A stretch of 5,438 bases of DNA. It comes from Hydrogenovibrio sp. UBA650 (GTDB lineage: Bacteria > Pseudomonadota > Gammaproteobacteria > Thiomicrospirales > Thiomicrospiraceae). Location: assembly GCA_002299245.1 (NCBI GenBank), contig DBOI01000052.1, forward strand, positions 538-5,975, read 5' to 3'. The notes under the pieces are model-generated. The model was not told the DNA's origin and made no database searches. It was given only the letters and a program-made list of their open reading frames with translations. This document shows positions 1 through 5,413 of this stretch, piece after piece. Positions within the stretch are counted from its first letter, which is position 1. Each line of letters opens with the position of its first letter. A program made the translations under genes and the position numbers.

Positions 1-100
1 AGTTATTAGTTGAATTCAAGCTATTAGAAAAACCTTATTTTTTCAGGTACTTATGATCCATCAGATAGAGACTTGAAAGCAATAAGACTTAAGAGAATTA

Positions 101-128
101 AAGCCCATTTATTGATAATATGAGGCTT
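101..128. terminator. weak terminator-like inverted repeat downstream of the leftward operon
   Basis: AAGCC (101-105) and GGCTT (124-128) are complementary arms around an 18-base loop. On the plus strand they are followed by CTTTTT, and on the minus strand by a mixed T-rich stretch. The stem is only 5 bp and the loop is long, so this is a poor intrinsic terminator. It is listed because it is the only hairpin I found in the 161 bases between the last gene of the operon and the window edge. The rest of 1-161 is AT-rich and shows no gene I can support. Confidence 0.2.
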
Positions 129-161
129 CTTTTTGAATTATAAAGGTAAAGAATTTAACAA

Positions 162-932
162 CTACAAGAAAGAAACTCCAACGGTATTCTTTTGCCAATG
201 CCCTTTGATACCTTCGCCAGGAGGAACAACTTCCCACTCCCAACTGGATTCCGCCTGCGGAGCTTCTATATCCCACCACGGGTCATATTGATCAACCAAT
301 TTGCCCTGTTTATCAAATTCGTGATCAGCTCTGTCGGCAATCAGGCAGACTTCTCCAGCAAATTGCCTTAAGTAATTCAAATGCGCATAAATTAGTTGTT
401 TGCCAACGATGTCAGCTTGTTGTTCAGAATAGTTATATTTGTTTATCAGCCAGCGAACAGGGATTAAAGGTAATTGGGTAACAAGGTTCAAAGAGATAAC
501 CAAATCAATACTCTTACTGTCTAACCAACGATTTGGTTGTTGTACCAGATCCATGCCCTCTTCAATCCAGTGAATTGATTCGGTTACATCGTGCTCAACC
601 AGCCTAACATTTTCATACAAACCAGCTTTTCTTCTTGCTGCTTCCAAAAACACCAGGTCAACAAGAATCACTTGTTGAAAAGTCACGGCCAGACTATCAA
701 TCGGAATGTCGTTTAAGGTACCGGCTCCAAATATCAAAATTGTGCGTTTTTGAACGGCTCTACTTGCAGCCCTATTGATAGCTTGCCGACACTGCTCATA
801 GTGAAGGCTCCACTCTTTTTGACAACGCTTGGCTCTGGCAGACAAAGCAATTGACTCTTTCAAAAAACCCAGTGTCTTCGCCTGCTTGATTTGAGGCGAG
901 GTCATTAAGTATTGCCAGGATTCCCAAATCAT
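162..932 (-). CDS. class I SAM-dependent methyltransferase-like protein, substrate unknown
   Basis: This is a 256-residue soluble protein that I do not recognise as a named enzyme. It has the layout of a Rossmann-type methyltransferase. A helical, basic N-terminus (about 1-60) precedes a motif I-like strand and glycine loop, ILIFGAGTLNDI (65-76). A second strand ends in an acidic residue, VILVDLVF with D92, where an acidic residue would bind the SAM ribose hydroxyls. VEHDVTE follows (112-118, D115), then IDLVISLNLVTQLPL (142-156) at the motif IV position and a HLNYLRQFAGEVCLIADR segment (184-201). The C-terminus (about 217-250) is rich in Trp and acidic residues. It starts 6 bases after the ntrC stop, so it is probably the last gene of the operon. 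Neither the ATG at 932 nor the in-frame ATG at 905 (which would give 247 aa) has a convincing Shine-Dalgarno sequence; I kept the longer form. The fold call is moderately firm. Actual methyltransferase activity is inference. Confidence 0.75.
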   Translation of the reverse strand: MIWESWQYLMTSPQIKQAKTLGFLKESIALSARAKRCQKEWSLHYEQCRQAINRAASRAVQKRTILIFGAGTLNDIPIDSLAVTFQQVILVDLVFLEAARRKAGLYENVRLVEHDVTESIHWIEEGMDLVQQPNRWLDSKSIDLVISLNLVTQLPLIPVRWLINKYNYSEQQADIVGKQLIYAHLNYLRQFAGEVCLIADRADHEFDKQGKLVDQYDPWWDIEAPQAESSWEWEVVPPGEGIKGHWQKNTVGVSFL

Positions 933-938
933 CGGTTG

Positions 939-2399
939 TTAATCTCTGTCTTCCATATCCAAAGCCTGAATCTTTCGCGTTAGAGTGTTGCGTCCCCAGC
1001 CCAGAAGGACTGCTGCTTTTTGGCGATGGTTAGCGGTATTTTTTAAGGCAACGTCAATCAGTGTACGCTCAAACATTTGCTCTGCAGTTGTGTGTAAACC
1101 TTCTCTACCACTGCGTATAAAGCTCTCTGACCACATTCTAAGAGGCTGCTGCCAATCGTCATCTGAACGATTGAGATCAATCGATTCCGTTGGGTTTTGC
1201 AATTCCAGCGGTAAGTCTTCCATATGAACAGTTTTATCCGGTGCCATTATCGTCAACCATGTACACAGACTTCTAAGTTGGCGAACATTTCCTGGCCACG
1301 GTAAATGTGCTAAGAACTTAGTGACATCTTTACTAAGATTCTTCTCTTCGAGACCCAAGTTTTTAGCCTCAAGTTCCAGGTAGAAGCGCAGTAATAAAGG
1401 CACATCTTCGGAACGCTCTCGGAGCGCTGGAACTTTGATACGAATAATATTCAAGCGATACAGCAAATCCTCACGGAACTTACCGTCAATAACCATCTGC
1501 TCCATATTCTGGTGTGTTGCAGCAACAATACGAACATCTGTTTTAATGGGTTCTTTTCCACCAACACGGTAGAAGCTGCCATCATTTAAGACACGTAATA
1601 ATCGTGTTTGCAAATCAACAGGCATATCGCCTATTTCATCTAAAAACAGGGTTCCGCCATTAGCTTCTTCAAAACGCCCCACTCGTTGCGAGTGAGCACC
1701 AGTAAAAGAGCCTTTTTCATGCCCAAACAGCTCAGACTCTAATAACTCTCGAGGTATAGCGGCAGTATTGAGTGCAACAAACGGCTTGCCTGATCTCGGG
1801 CTGAGCTCATGCAATGCTTTAGCTACCAACTCTTTACCAGTACCTGTCTCTCCATTAATTAAAACCGTTACATCAAGTTGTGATACTCGCCCCAATACAC
1901 GAAAAACTTCCTGCATTGCTGGTGCAGCACCAATAATGTTTAGCGGCTGCTTTTCGGTTTTAGTTGATTTTCTAGTTCTGCGCGGTCCTCCAGACATGAA
2001 GCGCTTAACCGCGCGGTCAACAAGAGTAATTGCTTCATCAATATCAAACGGCTTTGGCAGATATTCAAAAGCCCTACTTTGAAATGATTTTACTGCAGTA
2101 TCCAGATCGGCATGCGCAGTCATAATAATTACAGGAATTTTCTTATCCAGTTCATGGATGGCTTCCATAAAAGTCAGGCCATCCATATCTGGCATACGCA
2201 CGTCACTCAGAACGGCTGACGGCGGAAATTCTTCATAAGACTTAAGCGCCATCACCGGTGAATCAAACACTTTAATTGTGTATTGTTTGTCTTCTAGCGC
2301 CGCTTCAATCACCCATCTTATAGAAGCATCATCATCAACAATCCAAACAATAGGATCAGAGAATTCTTCTTCGTGGACTGTTTCTGTTTCAATGCTCAT
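939..2399 (-). CDS. ntrC (glnG): nitrogen regulation response regulator NtrC (sigma-54 activator)
   Basis: This cytoplasmic 486-residue activator turns on sigma-54 promoters under nitrogen limitation once NtrB phosphorylates it. The receiver domain (about 16-135) has the acidic cluster D22-D24, phospho-acceptor D66 in LSDVRMPDMDG, T94 and K116. The AAA+ domain (about 153-395) has Walker A GETGTGKE (183-190), the sigma-54 contact loop as GSFTGA (230-235) instead of the usual GAFTGA, Walker B GGTLFLDEIGD (248-258), arginines R309 and R315 in FREDLLYRLN, and sensor II WPGNVRQLR (368-376). The C-terminal Fis-type helix-turn-helix (about 456-480) contains LLGWGRNTLTRK, diagnostic of NtrC rather than other sigma-54 activators. 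The start at 2399 is preferred because AGGA lies 8 bases upstream. An in-frame ATG at 2471 would add 24 residues not expected in the family and would overlap ntrB by 83 bases. The 11-base overlap with ntrB suggests translational coupling. Confidence 0.97.
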   Translation of the reverse strand: MSIETETVHEEEFSDPIVWIVDDDASIRWVIEAALEDKQYTIKVFDSPVMALKSYEEFPPSAVLSDVRMPDMDGLTFMEAIHELDKKIPVIIMTAHADLDTAVKSFQSRAFEYLPKPFDIDEAITLVDRAVKRFMSGGPRRTRKSTKTEKQPLNIIGAAPAMQEVFRVLGRVSQLDVTVLINGETGTGKELVAKALHELSPRSGKPFVALNTAAIPRELLESELFGHEKGSFTGAHSQRVGRFEEANGGTLFLDEIGDMPVDLQTRLLRVLNDGSFYRVGGKEPIKTDVRIVAATHQNMEQMVIDGKFREDLLYRLNIIRIKVPALRERSEDVPLLLRFYLELEAKNLGLEEKNLSKDVTKFLAHLPWPGNVRQLRSLCTWLTIMAPDKTVHMEDLPLELQNPTESIDLNRSDDDWQQPLRMWSESFIRSGREGLHTTAEQMFERTLIDVALKNTANHRQKAAVLLGWGRNTLTRKIQALDMEDRD

Positions 2400-3450
2400 T
2401 GTTATTTTCCTGCAAATTAATAGGCAAGTAGACCGAAAACACAGTTCTTCCCGGCTCACTCTCAGCGACAATCAAACCACCGTGTTGTCTCAATACATTT
2501 TGAGAAACAGGCAACCCAAGTCCCGTCCCCTCTTTTTTACTTGTCACCATTGGATAAAAAATCGAATCAAACACATTTTCAGGGATACCTTCGCCCTCAT
2601 CTTTGATTGAGATCACAGCTACCAGTGGATAGGTTTTACTTCCCAAGGTAAACTTATGTTCAACTCGGGTTCTGATTGTTAAAAAACCACCGGTATTTCG
2701 CATGGCTTGAATACCATTTTTTACCAAATTCATCATCGCTTGAACCATGGCATCAAAGTCCATCGTTATCTCAGGGATACTCGGATCATAATCAAGCTTG
2801 ATAGCAACATTGTCAGGTTTTTCGCCGGCAATAACTTGTAATATATGCCTGATTACCAAATGGATATTGTGAGGTTCTTTAGTTGCGCTACTACCAGGAC
2901 CTAACATCCGATCAACCAGGTTTTTTAGTCGAATTACCTCTTTGGAGATAACATCTAAAAACGCCAGCTCTTTCTGTTCACCCTGATGTCTTTTCTGCAA
3001 TAATTGGGTTGCACCAAGAATTCCTGCTAGCGGGTTTTTTACTTCATGTGCTAAGGTTTTGACCAATAGGTTTCCGGCTTCATACTGATGCCATCGCTCA
3101 TCCTCTTCAATGATGCGATGATGACGTTCATTGTCGTAAAGTTCAATCAGCCAGCCTTTTTTCTGATTCAGTTGATAGGGCGTAATTCTACAACTCACAC
3201 GAATTCGTTCAAAACCGGGGGTTTCTATGGCGTACTCATGAACCGTTACCTTCTGTTGGCTATTATTAACTAACTCAACATCAAGATTAGGTAGCAAGTA
3301 GCGCCACTCTTTGCCAATGGCTCTACTTTCACCAAGCTGAAACAGCTCACTTGCAGCCACATTCATATATTGAATCTTTCGATCCGAATCAACCCAGATT
3401 ACTGCTGTTGACAGGCCACCCAAAACCTCTGCAAAAAATTCATTTTTCAT
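2389..3450 (-). CDS. ntrB (glnL): nitrogen regulation sensor histidine kinase/phosphatase NtrB
   Basis: This 353-residue cytoplasmic kinase/phosphatase of NtrC is about the length of the E. coli protein and has no membrane segment, as expected. In known systems PII (GlnB) binding switches it from kinase to phosphatase. The N-terminal PAS domain (about 1-115) begins EVLGGLSTAVIWVDSDRKI. The dimerisation/phosphotransfer domain carries the H box LAHEVKNPLAGILGATQLL with phospho-accepting H135. The ATPase domain has the N box NLVKNGIQAM (241-250), G1 box DEGEGIP (284-290), F box FYPMVTSKKEG (298-308) and G2 box GTGLGL (308-313). The start follows the repressor gene stop after a 22-base gap. The nearest GAGG is 14 bases upstream of the ATG, a long spacing, so initiation may be weak or coupled to upstream translation. 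The 3' end overlaps ntrC and contains its ribosome binding site. glnA, the common upstream neighbour, is not in the window. Confidence 0.96.
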   Translation of the reverse strand: MKNEFFAEVLGGLSTAVIWVDSDRKIQYMNVAASELFQLGESRAIGKEWRYLLPNLDVELVNNSQQKVTVHEYAIETPGFERIRVSCRITPYQLNQKKGWLIELYDNERHHRIIEEDERWHQYEAGNLLVKTLAHEVKNPLAGILGATQLLQKRHQGEQKELAFLDVISKEVIRLKNLVDRMLGPGSSATKEPHNIHLVIRHILQVIAGEKPDNVAIKLDYDPSIPEITMDFDAMVQAMMNLVKNGIQAMRNTGGFLTIRTRVEHKFTLGSKTYPLVAVISIKDEGEGIPENVFDSIFYPMVTSKKEGTGLGLPVSQNVLRQHGGLIVAESEPGRTVFSVYLPINLQENNNEH

Positions 3451-3472
3451 AACTGTATGAATTGCCTCAGCT

Positions 3473-4141
3473 TCAGAGTTGATCGACCATTATCGCCATA
3501 GCCAGACGATAATCAATTGCGTGAAAATCTTGCCCATTAATCTCAATTAAAAGTGGGCCATTCAATGGTGCCGCATTCTTTACCTTGAGAGAAACTCCGG
3601 TGGTAAGCCCAATATTAGCTAGGTATCGCAACTCTTCAGGACTTCTATTCTTTATACGTTTAACTTTTATAGCTTTATCCAAAGGAATATCAATCAAGGC
3701 CTGCCAATTCTGAGCCATGACCACACCATCTAACGAAGGAATCGGAGAACCATGCGGATCATGTGTAGGCTGGCCTAAATCTTCCCACATTCGGTTTGCC
3801 AGCTTATCGGACATTGCGTGCTCTAATACTTCAGCCTCTTCGTCGACTTCATCCCAGGAATAATGCAAGCGTTCAACTAGGTAAAGTTCGAGAATTCGAT
3901 GGCGTCGAACCATATTCAAGGCAATTTTTTTACCTGATTCAGTCAGACTGACTCCATAGTATGGCTCGTAACTGACGTAATTTTTGTCTGCCAACTTTTT
4001 AATCATGTTAGAAACAGAGGCCTGTGAAATTGACAGGCGATCAGCGATAATCGAGGTCTGCACGCCTTTGTCTTCGGGGCCACTGCCTTCCAATTTGTAG
4101 ATGATTTTTAAATAATCTTCTAATGCTTTTGAATCTGACAT
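3473..4141 (-). CDS. DtxR/MntR-family metal-dependent transcriptional repressor
   Basis: This 222-residue cytoplasmic metalloregulator is close to the 226-230 aa of full-length DtxR/IdeR. In this family, bound Fe(II) or Mn(II) promotes dimer binding to palindromic operators. The N-terminal winged helix-turn-helix (about 1-70) starts LEDYLKIIYKLE and has recognition helix SQASVSNMIKKL (39-50). The dimerisation and metal-binding domain (about 71-140) contains H81-R-I-L-E85, then D100 and E104-V-L-E107-H108-AMSD, followed by the family signature PTHDPHGSPIP (125-135). The C-terminal part (about 152-222) is a FeoA/SH3-like domain with the pattern IGLTTGVSLKV...APLNGPLLIEING. By my alignment from memory, D9 and E104 replace DtxR M10 and C102, as in Bacillus MntR, which hints at manganese. 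Iron cannot be excluded, so I give no gene symbol. It lies 23 bases after the small membrane protein and 22 before ntrB. The ribosome binding site is weak. Confidence 0.92.
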   Translation of the reverse strand: MSDSKALEDYLKIIYKLEGSGPEDKGVQTSIIADRLSISQASVSNMIKKLADKNYVSYEPYYGVSLTESGKKIALNMVRRHRILELYLVERLHYSWDEVDEEAEVLEHAMSDKLANRMWEDLGQPTHDPHGSPIPSLDGVVMAQNWQALIDIPLDKAIKVKRIKNRSPEELRYLANIGLTTGVSLKVKNAAPLNGPLLIEINGQDFHAIDYRLAMAIMVDQL

Positions 4142-4164
4142 GAAATTTACCGGCTAATTCAGAG

Positions 4165-4425
4165 TTAATATTTTCCTGGCTGACTCATCATCTCTCTGAC
4201 AACTTCCGGGTCTGGAAAGGCAAAGACATAAAGAATAAGGAACAAAATATAAAATACAAAACGAGTAAGGCCTTGAAAGGGTAATTTAGGGGTACTGATA
4301 ACCGCAATTGCCAGGCCTGAAACAATCCCACCTGTGGAACCCAAGGTCGCTGCCAACATAGCCAAAAGTGCGCCCGCAGCCATGACATAATAATGCCAAG
4401 TAAACTTTGCTTTTTGCTCATTCAT
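4165..4425 (-). CDS. small hydrophobic membrane protein, function unknown
   Basis: This is an 86-residue protein that I do not recognise. A short polar, basic N-terminus (MNEQKAKFTW) precedes a long glycine/alanine-rich hydrophobic region (about 12-44). That region could be one long or two short membrane helices broken near G29-G33. A Pro/Lys/Arg-containing loop (about 45-55) follows, then a clear membrane helix rich in Phe, Leu and Ile (about 56-70). The C-terminal tail is acidic (PDPEVVREMM). The start at 4425 is chosen because AGGGA lies 8 bases upstream. A longer in-frame reading to 4572 would add 49 residues that cross the intergenic palindromes and would overlap the start region of the divergent gene. 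It is the first gene of the leftward operon, 23 bases before the metal repressor. A role in metal or ion handling is only a guess from that position. Confidence 0.75.
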   Translation of the reverse strand: MNEQKAKFTWHYYVMAAGALLAMLAATLGSTGGIVSGLAIAVISTPKLPFQGLTRFVFYILFLILYVFAFPDPEVVREMMSQPGKY

Positions 4426-4450
4426 TGATAATATCCCTGGTACTTTTTTT

Positions 4451-4485
4451 GAATATTTTACACTGAACTCAACAGTTAAATATTC
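4451..4485. repeat. inverted repeat GAATATTT / AAATATTC
   Basis: The 8-base arms GAATATTT (4451-4458) and AAATATTC (4478-4485) are exact reverse complements separated by 19 bases. The spacer itself contains the smaller inverted repeat ACTG (4462-4465) / CAGT (4473-4476), so the whole can be drawn as an imperfect long hairpin. It lies 26 bases upstream of the small membrane protein start, so it may be in the leader RNA or be an operator. AT-rich arms of this length can arise by chance in such DNA. Confidence 0.45.
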
Positions 4486-4489
4486 CAAT

Positions 4490-4508
4490 TTGGTGCAAAT
4501 TGCACTAA
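4490..4508. promoter_or_regulatory. palindromic operator-like element TTGGTGCAAATTGCACTAA
   Basis: GTGCAA (4493-4498) and TTGCAC (4500-4505) form a perfect palindrome around one central A. Two more matching pairs beyond a single mismatch extend the symmetry to 19 bases. That size is typical of a dimeric helix-turn-helix regulator site. It lies centrally between the divergent genes, 65 bases upstream of the leftward start. It does not resemble the classic DtxR box (TTAGGTTAG...) or the E. coli MntR box as I recall them. Reading leftward, TGCACCA followed by AATTGG looks like one good NtrC half-site and a poor second half. The bound protein is unknown; the neighbouring repressor and NtrC are both candidates. 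Confidence 0.5.
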
Positions 4509-4556
4509 TCAACAACTTATAGAGTATTTTGTATGTAAAGTGCGTAAACTCGACGC

Positions 4557-4587
4557 TTGACACACACACCAAGTATACTTTTTTACT
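4557..4587 (+). promoter_or_regulatory. putative sigma-70 promoter for the dehydrogenase-like gene
   Basis: A perfect TTGACA (4557-4562) lies upstream of TTTACT (4582-4587) with a 19-base spacer, longer than ideal. An alternative -10 hexamer, TATACT (4574-4579), is a better match but is only 11 bases from TTGACA and has no good -35 of its own. Either would place transcription start about 20-30 bases before the start codon. The exact pairing is uncertain. Confidence 0.35.
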
Positions 4588-4601
4588 AGATACTGTTACT
4601 A

Positions 4602-4606
4602 AAGGA
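4602..4606 (+). promoter_or_regulatory. ribosome binding site that fixes the start of the plus-strand gene
   Basis: AAGGA ends 6 bases before the ATG at 4613. It supports that start over the in-frame ATG at 4529, which would add 28 residues ahead of the beta strand that opens the Rossmann fold and would place the putative promoter inside the coding sequence. Confidence 0.8.
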
Positions 4607-4612
4607 AATCAG

Positions 4613-5380
4613 ATGAAGCAACCAATTATTGTCATTGGCCTGGGTGAACTTGGCAGTGTTTTTGCCAGAGGTTTTTTGCGTTTAGGCTACCCGGTTCAAG
4701 GTGTCACCAGAGATATGGACATCGAGCTTATTGCAACAGAGATTTCTGACCCAACTGCAGTATTAGTCGCAGTTGGTGAAGCGGATATTGCAGCAACCTT
4801 GAACAGCATCCCTGCAACCTGGAAAGACAAATTAATCCTACTGCAAAACGAACTACTGCCTAGAGATTGGCAGGCCGCTGCTATTGAGAAGCCTACAGTA
4901 ATATCTGTGTGGTTCGAAAAGAAAAAAGGCATGGATAGTAAAGTTGTCTTACCTTCTCCAATTTACGGGCCAAATGCCAAACTGGTTTTTGAAGCGCTCT
5001 CGCAAGTTGATTTACCGAGCTTTATGCTGGACTCAGAAGACGAGCTCAGCTATGAACTGGTTCGGAAAAACCTATACATACTCACAACCAATATTGCAGG
5101 CCTTGAAGTGGGCGGGCAAGTGGAAGCCTTAATGAATCAACACGCTGAAGTAATGAACGCTGTAGCAAATGATGTTTTGGATATTCAGGACTGGTTAACC
5201 AATTCCGTCAATGACCGTGAGAAATTAATGCAAGGCCTGATTGAAGCGATTAATGGCGATCTTCAACATGGCTGTATGGGGCGTTCAGCACCTTCAAGGC
5301 TCGCCAGAGCAATCAAATTTGCTGATCAAGCCGGCCTTAAGATTGACAAACTAAGACAAATCGCTGCTAATTCAAAATAA
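4613..5380 (+). CDS. NAD(P)-binding Rossmann oxidoreductase-like protein (ketopantoate reductase/6PGDH superfamily)
   Basis: This 255-residue soluble protein opens with a dinucleotide-binding strand-loop-helix, IIVIGLGELGSVFARGF, with glycines G9, G11 and G14 (GxGxxG). R33 near the end of the second strand (VQGVTRD) could favour NADPH, but that is inference. The N-terminal domain runs to about residue 135. The C-terminal helical part includes ELVRKNLYILTTNIAG (148-163), where K152 and N153/N160 sit roughly where ketopantoate-reductase-type enzymes carry catalytic Lys and Asn. A late GRSAPSRLARAIKFADQAGL segment (223-242) recalls the substrate/fold motif of that superfamily. Similarity is by pattern only and the substrate is unknown; PanE itself is usually longer (about 300 aa). 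It is divergent from the repressor/ntrBC operon across 187 bases and has good ribosome binding. A non-catalytic or different dehydrogenase role is possible. Confidence 0.75.
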   Translation: MKQPIIVIGLGELGSVFARGFLRLGYPVQGVTRDMDIELIATEISDPTAVLVAVGEADIAATLNSIPATWKDKLILLQNELLPRDWQAAAIEKPTVISVWFEKKKGMDSKVVLPSPIYGPNAKLVFEALSQVDLPSFMLDSEDELSYELVRKNLYILTTNIAGLEVGGQVEALMNQHAEVMNAVANDVLDIQDWLTNSVNDREKLMQGLIEAINGDLQHGCMGRSAPSRLARAIKFADQAGLKIDKLRQIAANSK

Positions 5381-5386
5381 TTTCAA

Positions 5387-5413
5387 GATTATCAGCCGTA
5401 TTTTTAAATAATC
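5387..5413. terminator. weak AT-rich inverted repeat after the dehydrogenase-like gene
   Basis: GATTAT (5387-5392) and ATAATC (5408-5413) are complementary arms around a 15-base loop, starting 6 bases after the stop codon. The stem is AT-rich and no U-tract follows it, so it is not a convincing intrinsic terminator. It is recorded as the only symmetric element just downstream of the gene. Confidence 0.15.

Larger units (their letters stand above)
4426..4612. promoter_or_regulatory. divergent intergenic control region between operon and plus-strand gene
   Basis: These 187 AT-rich bases must hold the leftward promoter of the membrane-protein/repressor/ntrBC operon and the rightward promoter of the dehydrogenase-like gene. 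They contain two distinct inverted repeats (listed separately) and consensus-like sigma-70 elements on the plus strand. For the leftward operon I could not assign a good -35/-10 pair: TTTACG (4548-4543) with TACTCT (4526-4521), 16 bases apart, is the best of several weak choices. No sigma-54 promoter with the required GG-N10-GC spacing was found on either strand, although a TTGG...TTGC arrangement with wrong spacing occurs at 4490-4503. Confidence 0.6.

Noticed and set aside
28..105. Open stretch on the plus strand reading NLIFSGTYDPSDRDLKAIRLKRIKAHLLII before a stop at 118-120
   Set aside because: It looks faintly protein-like but has only about 30 codons, no usable start codon and stops just upstream in frame. 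It could be a remnant, but nothing supports it.
1768..2082. Plus-strand open frame of 104 codons antisense to ntrC
   Set aside because: It lies wholly inside the conserved receiver/AAA+ coding region on the other strand. Its translation has no domain-like pattern, as expected of a shadow frame.
2400..2471. 24-residue N-terminal extension of NtrC from the ATG at 2471
   Set aside because: The sequence MSLRVSREELCFRSTC... is not NtrC-like and would overlap ntrB by 83 bases. The ATG at 2399 has AGGA 8 bases upstream and gives a family-typical N-terminus and length.
4188..4421. 77-codon alternative reading frame over the small membrane protein
   Set aside because: It overlaps the 86-aa protein in another frame. 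The 86-aa frame has the better ribosome binding site and a balanced membrane protein composition, while the alternative has no evident ribosome binding site.
4490..4503. Sigma-54 promoter (TTGG...TTGC) in the divergent region
   Set aside because: The spacing between GG (4492-4493) and GC (4502-4503) is 8 bases instead of the required 10, and the reverse strand has no TGGCAC-like -24 element.
4490..4508. Classic DtxR or E. coli-type MntR box
   Set aside because: The element is palindromic, but its bases do not match TTAGGTTAG-type or AACATAGC-type consensus sequences as I recall them, so I left the binding protein unassigned.
4426..4572. 49-residue N-terminal extension of the small membrane protein
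   Set aside because: It reads through the intergenic palindromes into the promoter region of the divergent gene. The ATG at 4425 has AGGGA at good spacing.
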